A DNA stretch of 64,000 nucleotides from Rhizobium subbaraonis (GTDB lineage: Bacteria; Pseudomonadota; Alphaproteobacteria; Rhizobiales; Rhizobiaceae), in NCBI RefSeq assembly GCF_900220975.1, contig NZ_OBQD01000020.1, positions 1 to 64,000 on the forward strand, written 5' to 3'. Shown piece by piece: positions 1 through 8,253 of this stretch. The notes under the pieces were generated by a model, which saw only the letters and a program-made list of their open reading frames with translations, did no database searches and had not been told where the DNA came from. The translations under genes were made by a program, and so were the position numbers. The stretch's first letter is position 1, and each line of letters opens with the position of its first letter.

Positions 1-57
1 TCTCATCTTCGCTTCCTTTGAATGAGCTACGATGAGCCGAAAATCCTCTCTTCTCAA

Positions 58-445
58 TTAAACCAATTCTGTCTCATGGGCGCTGATGTCGGACACAGAT
101 CGAAATCCCAGCATCATTCGTTCTCGTTTTCCAAGTGTCACGAGAGATTCTCCGCAAGATTGTTCAGGCCCTTGTGCGCTCGAAGCTCGACAGCGGGCAT
201 CATGGCCCTCTTGCCGCGCCGTATGGGCGCACCTTGTCGACGACGGTGCGCCTCGGCGGCAGGCCGAATGCCGCTTGCGGCGCAGTCATTTTTCATAGGC
301 CGCTCTAAACTTCCGCCTCCATCGGCGGATCGTTTCATACGAGACGATGATCCCGGGCTCCACTCCTCGACCGTTTCGCCAGCAAATGCTGAGCATTGAG
401 AGCCACCTGCGACGTCGTATTAGTTTTGTCCCGCCGCTCCGTCGG
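58..445 (-). pseudogene. IS6-family transposase remnant
   Basis: Read on the minus strand, pieces of an IS6-type DDE transposase appear in shifting frames. A VSYETIRRW segment lies at about 345-319, followed by an in-frame TGA. A VDKVRPYGAA-like piece leads into MPAVELRAHKGLNN at about 205-150, the conserved region with the last catalytic acidic residue. KRERMMLGFRSV lies at about 125-90, and the frame closes near 58. The catalytic core between the first two pieces is missing, so this is an internally deleted, frameshifted and inactive copy. Family assignment rests on remembered IS6 motifs. Exact ends and terminal repeats were not identified. Confidence 0.72.
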
Positions 446-507
446 AAAAGTGTCATGTCCCGCCACTAGTTGCGGGCGTTTCTTTCACTGCCAAGTCACT
501 CGAAACC

Positions 508-630
508 ATGCTTTCTTCTTCAAAACCCGCCACAAGCCGCGAACTCGTCCTAGAGAACGCCCGGATCGTTCTGGAGCATGGCGCGCCACGACAGCCCGGC
601 ACAATGAACCATCGATCCAGCACGCCTTAG
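508..630 (+). pseudogene. truncated amidohydrolase-like N-terminus
   Basis: A 40-codon frame starts at ATG 508 and contains RELVLENARIVLEHG. This resembles the first beta strands of amidohydrolase-superfamily enzymes (PhnM- or dihydroorotase-like 'NARIVLEDG' starts). It then diverges and stops at 628-630. It lies between an IS6 remnant and a LysR remnant, which fits a broken gene start. The match is short, so the assignment is tentative. Confidence 0.3.
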
Positions 631-636
631 GTTTCC

Positions 637-815
637 ATGGACACGGTCATTCTCGAAACCTTCGTGACAATTGTCGACACCGGCTCGATTGCAGAGGCCG
701 CACGCCGCCGCGAGATTGAACATGCCGGCGCCATCGCTGCTCCTGAATGGAGCAGCGTGATCTCTGCGGCTCCGCGTCCTTGACCGTAGCGGATGCATGG
801 CGACTGGTCCGTAAT
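637..815 (+). pseudogene. LysR-family regulator N-terminal remnant
   Basis: ATG 637 opens a frame beginning MDTVILETFVTIVDTGSIAE then AARR, the typical first helix and helix-turn-helix entry of LysR regulators. After that the frame goes out of register. In the +1 frame the sequence resumes as RLNMPAPSLLLNG and, past another stop, something like RVLDRSG, the end of a LysR DNA-binding domain. Only about 55 codons survive, with at least one frameshift and one stop. The intact LysR gene at 897 begins about 80 bases downstream and is a different paralogue. Confidence 0.55.
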
Positions 816-896
816 CTGGAAGTCCCTTCACACGACTTTCGACGTCGATATTTTAATTATGACTTTATAAACGATTGATACCTTCAAGGTGTCACC

Positions 897-1820
897 ATGA
901 TCGAAACCCGCCTGCTCCGGCAGTTCATCGTCGTTGCCGAGGAGCTGCATTTCAACCGTGCCGCGAACCGTTTGAACATGGCTCAGCCTCCGCTCAGTCA
1001 GGCGATCAAGCGGCTGGAAGAGGAAATCGGCGCCCGTCTCCTCGAGCGCGACAACCGGAATGTGACCTTGACGGGCGCCGGCCAGGACTTCCTTCGAACG
1101 GCGCGCAAGCTTCTGGGTGAATTGGAAGAAGGCGTCGAAAACGCGCGCAGGATCGCAAGCGGGGTTGCTGGCCGCCTGTCCGTTTCCTTCATCGACACCG
1201 CGCATCTGGACTTCCTGCCGCAGATCCTCCGTTCGTTCCGGCAGGCCTATCCCGACGTGCAACTGGATTTGCACGAAGGCACGACTGCCCATCAGATCAA
1301 GCTTCTGCAATCCGCAACGATGGATGCGGGCTTCATGCGCTGGCCTGGCACGCCCGTGACCGGATTGGTGTTCAAGCGGGTGCGGAGCGAGGCTGTTCTG
1401 GTGGCGCTTCCGGCAGGACATAGGCTTGCTGTAGCATCCCGGGTTCCCCTGGCGGCACTTGCAGACGAGAACTTCATAGCCTCGCCCCGATCGGAGGGGC
1501 TCGGATTTCACGACCAGATGGTGGGGCTCTGCCGAAAGGCCGGGTACTCCCCCCGGATCGTGCAATTCGCCAACCAGATGCAGACCATCGCAAGTCTCGT
1601 CGCCGCTGGCATCGGAGCAGCCCTTGTTCCTGGATCTCTGGCCGCCGTCCGGCGCGATGACGTCGTGTTCCGGCGTATCGAAGTCGACGCGCCGGAACAC
1701 GAATTGCATATCGATCTCGTTGTCTGCTGGAGGGCGGAAGAGCGTGGAGCCGTTCTGGACCGGTTCCTCGATCTGGTGGGGTCGATGCCGCCCCCGAGCC
1801 AGGAGCTGACTAACCCTTGA
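897..1820 (+). CDS. LysR-family transcriptional regulator
   Basis: 307 aa, normal LysR length. Residues 1-60 form the winged helix-turn-helix (LHFNRAANRLNMAQPPLSQA with the following LERDNRNVTLTGAG wing), and about 90-295 is the periplasmic-binding-protein-like effector domain. The N-terminus resembles the CatR/BenM branch (LLRQFIVVAEELHFNRAA), which often senses aromatic or organic acids. The start at 897 follows a short AT-rich leader. Its 3' end overlaps the convergent amidase gene by 11 bp. The target is not obvious: the amidase is the nearest candidate, but LysR targets are more often divergent, and upstream there is only debris. Confidence 0.93.
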   Translation: MIETRLLRQFIVVAEELHFNRAANRLNMAQPPLSQAIKRLEEEIGARLLERDNRNVTLTGAGQDFLRTARKLLGELEEGVENARRIASGVAGRLSVSFIDTAHLDFLPQILRSFRQAYPDVQLDLHEGTTAHQIKLLQSATMDAGFMRWPGTPVTGLVFKRVRSEAVLVALPAGHRLAVASRVPLAALADENFIASPRSEGLGFHDQMVGLCRKAGYSPRIVQFANQMQTIASLVAAGIGAALVPGSLAAVRRDDVVFRRIEVDAPEHELHIDLVVCWRAEERGAVLDRFLDLVGSMPPPSQELTNP

Positions 1821-3348
1821 CCGGATCGGTGATTGTCGATTGCGGAAACGCCGTCTGAATGACTTCGGCTACCATCAAGGCGTCCTCGTCGGCAAATCGG
1901 CGGGCAATGACCTGCACGCCGGTCGGCAGACCGTTTGGCGCGTCGGCCGCATTGACGAAGGCGGTGGGAACCGCGACGGAAGGAAGTCCGAGAAGGTTCA
2001 CCGTCACCATGAGGGCTTGAGACGCGATCTGGTGACGCGTGTCATCCGCCGAGACAATGTCAAAGCCGCTCATGAAAGGCAGGTCGCCCGAGTTGGGGCC
2101 GATGAGGATGGGCCATCTCTCCATGAACTCGGACCAGCGACGGCGCATCGCCATGACCGCGGCCGTCCCGGCGACGTAGTCATCGATGGAAAGGGTCGGA
2201 GCAAGGTCGAGGAAGAACTGGTTCGCCTTGCGGGCCCCTTCGTCCGCGATCTGGCTGAATCCAGGCCATGCGGCGCGCAACTCGCTGAATACCATTCTTG
2301 CCCAGAGTTCCACGGCCTCCTCGATCACGGGAGGCGTGACCTCCTCCACCTGGAAACCTCGATCGGCGAGCCGTCGCGCGGTCTCCGTCAGGGCGTCTTT
2401 TACAGGCTGCGAAACGTAGAGGCCCGGGGACTCCATGATGATGCCCACCCGTTGCGGTCCCGGAAGTCCGGTTTGCGACGGGACGCCGTTCCATGCGGGG
2501 TCTCTGGCATCTCCCTCGCTGATGGCGGGCAGGCTGAGCAGAAGGTCCTCCACGTTTCGGGCAAGCATGCCTTCCACGTTGAACATCTGGTTGCAGAAGG
2601 AACGATCGTTTCGATAGGAACCGTTGAACATGGGGGTTCGTCCCATGGAAGGGCGGAGGCCGGTCACACCGCAGCAATAGGCAGGGTATCGGATCGAGCC
2701 CCCGATGTCGTTTCCATGAGCCAGCGCACCCATGCCGCTGGCCAACGCAGCCGCAGCGCCTCCGGATGACCCGCCGGGCGTGCGTTCCCGCGACCACGGG
2801 TTCACGGTCCGTCCGTAGACCGAATTGTCTGTTTCCCACCTGGAGGAAAGGCAGGGCGTGTTCGTCTTGCCGATGATGATGGCGCCCGCCGAGCGAAGAC
2901 TTCGAACAACCGGGCTGTCGTCGGTGGCAGCTTCGGCGCTCGCCGAAGCGAGACCGTTGACGGTCCGGTGTCCTTTCAGATCCGTGTTGTCCTTCACGGT
3001 CATCGGGACGCCGAAAAGTCGCCCCGGCTCGAAGCCCTGGGCGAGCATCTGGTCTGCCAGGGTTGCGCTCGCAATGGCTTCCTCGGGTGCGAAATCCACG
3101 ATTGCGTTGACCACGGGGTTCACCACCGCATAGCGCGCCAGGTGGGCGTCAACGACCTCCCTGCACGAGATCTGCCGCGCGACGATCGCACTTCGCGTCT
3201 GAGTGGCACTCCATTTCCAGGGATCGGCAGGAAGGCTTTGTCCCCGCAGGCTGGTGCTCGCACGCAAAAGCGGAACATTGAAAGCAGACGCACCGGTCAA
3301 AGCTAACACACCCGCAATAAATCGACGTCTTTCCATAAGATACTCCAT
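1810..3348 (-). CDS. Tat-exported amidase signature family hydrolase
   Basis: 512 aa. The amidase-signature triad is complete with family spacing: Lys119 in GVPMTVKDN, the cis-Ser at 194 in GGSSGG, and the nucleophile Ser218 in NDIGGSIRYP (Lys-75-Ser-24-Ser, the spacing known from FAAH). The N-terminus carries an ERRRF twin-arginine-like motif, a hydrophobic stretch and an Ala-rich cleavage region, so Tat export to the periplasm is likely. Met5, just before ERRRF, is an equally good start. It should hydrolyse a carboxamide or similar amide; the substrate cannot be read from sequence. The 3' end overlaps the LysR gene by 11 bp, tail to tail. Confidence 0.93.
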   Translation of the reverse strand: MEYLMERRRFIAGVLALTGASAFNVPLLRASTSLRGQSLPADPWKWSATQTRSAIVARQISCREVVDAHLARYAVVNPVVNAIVDFAPEEAIASATLADQMLAQGFEPGRLFGVPMTVKDNTDLKGHRTVNGLASASAEAATDDSPVVRSLRSAGAIIIGKTNTPCLSSRWETDNSVYGRTVNPWSRERTPGGSSGGAAAALASGMGALAHGNDIGGSIRYPAYCCGVTGLRPSMGRTPMFNGSYRNDRSFCNQMFNVEGMLARNVEDLLLSLPAISEGDARDPAWNGVPSQTGLPGPQRVGIIMESPGLYVSQPVKDALTETARRLADRGFQVEEVTPPVIEEAVELWARMVFSELRAAWPGFSQIADEGARKANQFFLDLAPTLSIDDYVAGTAAVMAMRRRWSEFMERWPILIGPNSGDLPFMSGFDIVSADDTRHQIASQALMVTVNLLGLPSVAVPTAFVNAADAPNGLPTGVQVIARRFADEDALMVAEVIQTAFPQSTITDPVKG

Positions 3349-4019
3349 TCAGGAAGAGACTCGTTATTTTTCGGGGCGGGATGATCCTGTCCAATACTCT
3401 CTTTTGACGATCTGATATCGAGAAAGTCTTGCACACCGAAAATGCAATCGCTGCACAATCAAGAGGCTGCGCGATCGCAGTTGGTGCAGCCAATGCGATC
3501 CGATGACGCTCGGCGCAGCCCCCCTGCCCCGCAGCATGATGCAATTCGTTCCGCCAGCAGATTGTCGGCGCCCAGAACCAATTGCGGCGTGGCAAGAATG
3601 GTTCAGATCAGTCGGCGCCGAGATGCTCACGCCCCACCTCATGGCGTTAGGACGTTGAAGAAAATCAATGTAACCGCACCGGCGCCGGAATGCTCGATAC
3701 GACCATCGCCACGGCCTCAATCTGCAGCCGATTTATGTGGGATCACGCGCTCGCCGCATCGACAACGATCTTGTAGTTTTTCTAACGATTTTCCTCATTA
3801 TTCTAAATTGAGCTAATCCCTCTTCAGTCCTACAGTTTCTCCATAAGCCGTTGTGGGAGGCGGCTGGGAGAGGCGCGGTGAAGGCCGCGTTTCCGGAGGA
3901 GACCTGTCGATCCGTGCGTTCCGTGTTCCGGAGGGTGTTCGCCCGATATCCGGAGGACCCTGCACGTCGATGATCCGGCCGGATGCTCTCGAGAGTTTTC
4001 CCCTGCCGAGGATGTTGAA
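3349..4019. other. 671-bp intergenic region, no gene recognised
   Basis: No open frame here looks like a protein family, and codon patterns are not convincing on either strand. The part near 3349 should hold the amidase promoter. An AT-rich stretch at about 3770-3815 is the best promoter candidate for the rightward operon. Three copies of TCCGGAGG occur at 3892, 3927 and 3949 upstream of the 4020 start. Some of the middle may be decayed coding sequence, but nothing was identifiable. Confidence 0.4.
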
Positions 4020-5378
4020 ATGAACCTTTATTCCCTGCTTTCGCTGCGCGCCGCCAACGGGCGGCCAGTCCGGGTCGGCCTGATTGGCGCCGGAAAATTC
4101 GGCTCGATGGTGCTGGCCCAGGCGCAACGCATCGCCGGCCTGCACATGGTGGCAGTCGCCGATCTCAATGTAGGCAAGGCCAAGGAAGCGCTCGAGCGCG
4201 TCGGCTGGCCGACGGAACGCTATTCAGCAATGAGCATTGGCGATGCCGTCAAGAACGGCACGACCTTCGTGACGGAAGATGCCAAGGCTCTCTTCGAATG
4301 CGGCGAGATCGAGTGTATCATCGAAGCGACCGGCCATCCCATCGCCGGAACGCGCCATGCGCTCGGCGCCATCGAAAGCCGCAAGCACGTGGTCATGGTC
4401 AATGTCGAGGCCGATGTCATGGTCGGGCCGATCCTTGCTGAGAAGGCGCGCGCCAACGGCGTCATCTATTCGATGGCCTATGGCGATCAGCCGGCCTTGA
4501 TCTGCGAATTGGTCGACTGGGCGCGTGCCACTGGCTTCGAGGTGACAGCCGCCGGCAAAGGCATGAACTTCGAGCCACGCTACCGCTATTCAACGCCGGA
4601 CACCGTCTGGGGCTTCTTCGGCTGGACAGAGGAAGAGGTCGCCAAGGGCGACTTCAATCCGAAGATGTACAATTCCTTCACCGACGGCACCAAGGCGGCC
4701 ATCGAGATGGCGGCGGTCGCAAACGGCACGGGCCTCGATTGCCCGGATGACGGCCTCGCCTTTCCCCCGGCCGGACTGCACGATCTCGCTCGCGTCTTCC
4801 GCCCGGCCGCAGATGGCGGGCGCATGGCCCGCTCCGGCCTTGTCGACATCGCCGCCAGCCAGGAACCGGACGGGCGCGAAGTCTTCAACAACATCCGCTA
4901 CGGCGTCTTCGTCACGTTCAAGGCACACAACGAGTATGCCCGCGCCTGCTTCAAGCAGTACGGCCTGCTCACCGATCCGTCCGGCTGGTATGCTTCGATG
5001 TGGCGCCCGTTCCACATCATCGGCCTCGAAACGTCGGTCAGTGTGCTATCGGCCGTGCTGCGCAACGAGCCCACCGGCTCGTCCAAGGAGTTCCGCGGCG
5101 ATGCGGTGGCGACGGCGAAGAAGGATATGCAGCCGGGCGAGATGCTCGACGGCGAAGGCGGTTACGCCGTCTGGGCGAATGCCATCCCGGCCACCCGCAG
5201 CCTCGACCTGAAGGCACTGCCCATCGGCCTCGCCCACAATGTGAAACTCAAGCGGCCGGTGAAGAAGGATCAGATCGTCTCCTTCGATGACGTGGAGATC
5301 ACCAACGATCTCGATGTCGTGGGGCTGCGCCATGAGATGGAAGAGCGCTTCCGCCCCGCCCGGACCGATGCTGTGTGA
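4020..5378 (+). CDS. NAD(P)-dependent oxidoreductase with C-terminal SAF domain
   Basis: 452 aa. An N-terminal Rossmann fold with GLIGAGKFG (about 20-28) matches homoserine-dehydrogenase-like NAD(P)-binding domains. The last 90 residues (from about KKDMQPGEMLDGEGG) match a SAF domain, which is why relatives are often mislabelled as FlgA flagellar proteins. The family is common in sugar-acid operons, but its exact reaction is not something I can state; oxidation or reduction of a hydroxy-acid intermediate is plausible. A good ribosome site (GAGGATGTTGAA) precedes ATG 4020. It is the first gene of an operon running to gluconokinase. Confidence 0.87.
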   Translation: MNLYSLLSLRAANGRPVRVGLIGAGKFGSMVLAQAQRIAGLHMVAVADLNVGKAKEALERVGWPTERYSAMSIGDAVKNGTTFVTEDAKALFECGEIECIIEATGHPIAGTRHALGAIESRKHVVMVNVEADVMVGPILAEKARANGVIYSMAYGDQPALICELVDWARATGFEVTAAGKGMNFEPRYRYSTPDTVWGFFGWTEEEVAKGDFNPKMYNSFTDGTKAAIEMAAVANGTGLDCPDDGLAFPPAGLHDLARVFRPAADGGRMARSGLVDIAASQEPDGREVFNNIRYGVFVTFKAHNEYARACFKQYGLLTDPSGWYASMWRPFHIIGLETSVSVLSAVLRNEPTGSSKEFRGDAVATAKKDMQPGEMLDGEGGYAVWANAIPATRSLDLKALPIGLAHNVKLKRPVKKDQIVSFDDVEITNDLDVVGLRHEMEERFRPARTDAV

Positions 5379-5391
5379 TAGGGAGGGTGTG

Positions 5392-5697
5392 ATGAGCAAC
5401 TCTGCCTTTGTCGTGATCGCGGAATTTCAGGTGAAGCCGGGCATGATGGCCGCCTTCCTAGCGGCGGCGCGGGAGGATGCGCGCCACTCCGTTGCCGACG
5501 AGCCGGGATGCCGGCAGTTCGACGTCATCAGCCCGGAAGGGGAAGAAGACACGGTCGTCTTCTACGAGGTCTATGATGACCGGGCAGCATTCGACGCCCA
5601 TCTGGAGACACCGCATCTGGCGCGTTTCCGCGAGGCGTTCCCGCCGCTGATCATCGAGGAACGGCCCGTTCGCTTCGCCGGACGGCAATATCCCTGA
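5392..5697 (+). CDS. ABM-domain (antibiotic biosynthesis monooxygenase-like) protein
   Basis: 101 aa, a compact dimeric ferredoxin-like alpha/beta barrel: FVVIAEFQVKPG at the start, DEPGCRQFDV and FYEVYDD in the middle, HLETPHLARF near the end. These are hallmarks of the ABM/YgiN/LsrG group. Members act as cofactor-free monooxygenases or as isomerase-like enzymes in carbohydrate pathways. ATG 5392 follows GGGAGGG. It sits 13 bp after the SAF oxidoreductase and 16 bp before the beta-hydroxyacid dehydrogenase, so its role is probably catabolic, not antibiotic-related. Confidence 0.87.
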   Translation: MSNSAFVVIAEFQVKPGMMAAFLAAAREDARHSVADEPGCRQFDVISPEGEEDTVVFYEVYDDRAAFDAHLETPHLARFREAFPPLIIEERPVRFAGRQYP

Positions 5698-5713
5698 AGC
5701 GAGGGAGAGAACC

Positions 5714-6613
5714 ATGCCTGACGCACAACCACACATCGCCGTGATCGGCACGGGCATCATGGGCGCGCCGATGGCCGCTCGCCTTGCGGGCGCCGGCTTC
5801 CCGGTGACGGCGTGGAACCGAACGACGGAAAAGGCGACGGCCCTTCGGGAGAAGGGTGTCGCCATCGCCGAAAGCGCGATCGAAGCCGTGGCGCAGGCCG
5901 ATGTCGTCATCGTCATGCTCAGCTCCGGCCCGGTCTGCCAATCGGTTCTGGCCGAGCCGGGCGGTGTCATCGACCATATGCGGCCGGAGGCGATCCTGGT
6001 CGTGATGAGTTCCATTCCCGTGGAAACGGCGATTTCGATCGCCGAGGCCGCCGCCGCGCGGGGCATCGCCTGTCTCGACGCTCCGGTCTCCGGCGGCGAG
6101 AAAGGGGCGCGGGAGGGGGCACTGGCCATCATGGCGGGCGGCGAGGCTCGCGTTGTCGACGCGCTCGCCAAAGTGTTTGCGCCGCTCGGACGGGTAACGC
6201 ATGTCGGGCCGGCGGGCAGCGGGGCGCTGACCAAGCTCGCCAACCAGCTCATCGTCGCATCCACGATCTGCGCGGTGGCCGAGGCGTTGACGCTGGCCGA
6301 ACGTGGCGGAGCGAACCCCGCCAAGGTGCGGCAGGCGCTGCTCGGCGGCTTTGCTGACTCCACCGTCTTCCGCCAGCACGGGCTGCGCATGGTGGAAGGC
6401 GATTTCCAGCCGGGCGGACCGGCGAAATATCAGGTGAAGGACACCTCGACGGCGCTGGCCTTTGCCCGCGCCCGAGGCTTGACGCTTCCGGTCGGCGAGG
6501 AGGTTGACCGGCTGTTCCGCGCCATGGTGGATCACGGTGATGGAGACCTCGACCACAGCGGCGTCATTCTTGAACTGCGACGCATGAACCAGAGCGGAGG
6601 CGATTCCGCTTAA
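5714..6613 (+). CDS. beta-hydroxyacid dehydrogenase (tartronate-semialdehyde reductase / L-threonate dehydrogenase type)
   Basis: 299 aa. The NAD(P)-binding motif GTGIMGAPMAARL lies at residues 12-24. The substrate motif DAPVSGGEKGAREG is near 120. The catalytic lysine is Lys174 in GSGALTKLANQ. These define the 3-hydroxyisobutyrate/2-hydroxy-3-oxopropionate dehydrogenase family (GarR, GlxR, LtnD, MmsB). Within an operon encoding a TRAP importer and gluconokinase, a sugar-acid or four-carbon hydroxyacid substrate is more likely than 3-hydroxyisobutyrate. RBS GGGAGAG precedes ATG 5714. Confidence 0.92.
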   Translation: MPDAQPHIAVIGTGIMGAPMAARLAGAGFPVTAWNRTTEKATALREKGVAIAESAIEAVAQADVVIVMLSSGPVCQSVLAEPGGVIDHMRPEAILVVMSSIPVETAISIAEAAAARGIACLDAPVSGGEKGAREGALAIMAGGEARVVDALAKVFAPLGRVTHVGPAGSGALTKLANQLIVASTICAVAEALTLAERGGANPAKVRQALLGGFADSTVFRQHGLRMVEGDFQPGGPAKYQVKDTSTALAFARARGLTLPVGEEVDRLFRAMVDHGDGDLDHSGVILELRRMNQSGGDSA

Positions 6614-6646
6614 ATCGACCTGAGACTTTCAACTGGGAGGACTGAA

Positions 6647-7642
6647 ATGAAGCACTTTTCCATTCGCGCGCTGCTCGCTGCCGCAACCATGCTGACGGCC
6701 TCGATGGCGAGAGCCGAGACCCTGACGCTTTCGACGCCCGATCCGGACAATTCCGAAATCACCGTCGCAGCCAACAAGTTCGCGGAACTCGTTTCCGCCA
6801 AGACCAATGGCGAAGTGACCATCAAGGTCTTCCCGAACGGCACGCTCTACGGCGGCGATCCGTCGGGCGCGGTCAAGCAGCTTGCCGGCGGTTCGCTCGA
6901 CATGCTGCTGCTGGCGACCTCGCTTTATGCCAACTTCAATCCGAAGTTTTCCGCGATCTCCATTCCCTATCTCTTCGATGACGAATCCCAGCTCCGCGAC
7001 TATCTCGCGGGCGAGCCCGGCCAGGAACTGATCGCCGACCTTGCAACGATCGGCATCAAGGGCATCAACCTCTGGCCGCGTCCTTTCCGCCAAATGACCA
7101 ACTCCAAACACCCTATCGAAAAGCCGGAGGATCTGTCCGGCCTCAAGTTCCGCGTGCCGAACAACCCGCTCTGGGTGGAGTTCTTCAAGAAGATGGGCGC
7201 TGCGCCGACGCCGATGGCTTTTGCGGAGGTCTATAACGCGCTTCAGTTGAAAGTCGTCGATGGGCAGGAAAATCCGATCAACGTGCCCCTCAGCGCGAAA
7301 TTCTACGAAGTGCAGAAATACGCATCGATCACCAACCACATGGGCGACGGCTGGGTTCTCGGCATCAACCCGGCAAAGTTTGACGGCCTGAGCGACGCGC
7401 ACAAGAAGGCGCTCGAAGAAGCGGCGGAGGAGGCTGAGGCCTGGAAGGTCGAGAACGACGCCGCGACCGCCGAAACGACCATTGCAGAGCTGGAAAAGCA
7501 AGGAATGGCGGTCAACCGTCTGACGCCTGAACAGCAGAAGGCTTTCGTCGCGATCTCGAAAGAACTCTATCCGGTCTTCGCGGGCCTCGTGAAAGACCAG
7601 GCGTTCTTCGACAAGACGATCGCGTCCGTTGGCAAGAACTGA
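6647..7642 (+). CDS. TRAP transporter solute-binding protein (DctP family)
   Basis: 331 aa. A signal peptide ends near the MARAE sequence at about residue 23, so the protein is periplasmic. The family signature is clear: GDPSGAVKQLAGGSLDM, GLKFRVPNNPLWVEFFKK with the carboxylate-clamping arginine, and PMAFAEVYNALQLKVVDGQE. DctP proteins deliver organic acids, including sugar acids, to the QM membrane pair encoded just downstream. Start at 6647 after GGGAGGACTGAA. A strong hairpin follows the stop codon. Confidence 0.95.
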   Translation: MKHFSIRALLAAATMLTASMARAETLTLSTPDPDNSEITVAANKFAELVSAKTNGEVTIKVFPNGTLYGGDPSGAVKQLAGGSLDMLLLATSLYANFNPKFSAISIPYLFDDESQLRDYLAGEPGQELIADLATIGIKGINLWPRPFRQMTNSKHPIEKPEDLSGLKFRVPNNPLWVEFFKKMGAAPTPMAFAEVYNALQLKVVDGQENPINVPLSAKFYEVQKYASITNHMGDGWVLGINPAKFDGLSDAHKKALEEAAEEAEAWKVENDAATAETTIAELEKQGMAVNRLTPEQQKAFVAISKELYPVFAGLVKDQAFFDKTIASVGKN

Positions 7643-7655
7643 GTGGCATGCCGAG

Positions 7656-7680
7656 CCGGATCGGCCTATGGCCGATCCGG
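7656..7680 (+). promoter_or_regulatory. dctP-dctQ intercistronic hairpin
   Basis: Perfect inverted repeat: CCGGATCGGCC, loop TAT, GGCCGATCCGG (11-bp arms), lying 13 bases after the dctP stop and directly before the AGGAGG ribosome site of dctQ. There is no U-run, so it is not a classical terminator. In many binding-protein-first operons such a stem protects the upstream message and lowers downstream expression, giving excess binding protein over membrane subunits. That role is inferred. Confidence 0.7.
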
Positions 7681-7692
7681 ACAGGAGGATAC

Positions 7693-8253
7693 ATGATGCA
7701 CAAGAGCACTTCATTCTTTGGATGGATTCTCAAACTGGCGACCGATGCGATGGCCGGCGTTGCCGTGACGGGCGTGTTGATCGTCGTGCTGATCCAGGTT
7801 TCGAGCCGCGTTCTCGGCATGCCGGTTTCATGGACGGAGGAGGCGACCCGCTATCTCTTCGTCTGGATGATCTTCCTCGGCCTCGCCGCCGGCTTCCGGA
7901 CGGTCGAAACCGCCCGCGTCACTGTCCTCCTCGCCGTGATGCCGGGCATTATCCGGCGTCTTTCGGTCCCGATCTATGTCGTCAGCTGCCTCCTGTTCTT
8001 CGCCCTGATGGGCTGGACCGGTTACAATCTCGTTCGTCAGCAGCTCGTCATGAACGAGACGGCCGCGACGCTCGGCGTGCCCATGTGGGTCATCGGCACG
8101 GTGATGCCGGCCAGCGCGCTGCTTGCTGTGCTCGCCATCCTTGAATCGCTGCGCTACCGCCGCGACCTGATCGCGCTTGCCGATCCGGCGCAGGGCATGC
8201 CCGAACTCATCCTCGCCGAGGAAGCAAAGCCGGCTGCGGAGAAAGAACCATGA
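7693..8253 (+). CDS. TRAP transporter small permease (DctQ family)
   Basis: 186 aa from ATG 7693, chosen because an AGGAGG sits at 7682-7687; longer in-frame starts lie inside the hairpin. Four hydrophobic helices are visible, with the DctQ signature VSWTEEATRYLFVWMIFLG at about 42-60. The C-terminal tail is short and charged. It forms the inner-membrane translocator with DctM, whose ATG overlaps its stop (ATGA, 8250-8253). Together with the 6647 gene it makes a complete tripartite, sodium-gradient-type importer. Confidence 0.92.
   Translation: MMHKSTSFFGWILKLATDAMAGVAVTGVLIVVLIQVSSRVLGMPVSWTEEATRYLFVWMIFLGLAAGFRTVETARVTVLLAVMPGIIRRLSVPIYVVSCLLFFALMGWTGYNLVRQQLVMNETAATLGVPMWVIGTVMPASALLAVLAILESLRYRRDLIALADPAQGMPELILAEEAKPAAEKEP

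Noticed and set aside
22-399. 125-codon plus-strand frame at the left edge
   Set aside because: The opposite strand carries recognisable IS6 transposase pieces; the plus-strand product resembles nothing.
3364-3816. Several 100-150-codon frames on both strands upstream of the 4020 operon
   Set aside because: No motifs, mutually overlapping, composition not protein-like; treated as intergenic or old debris.
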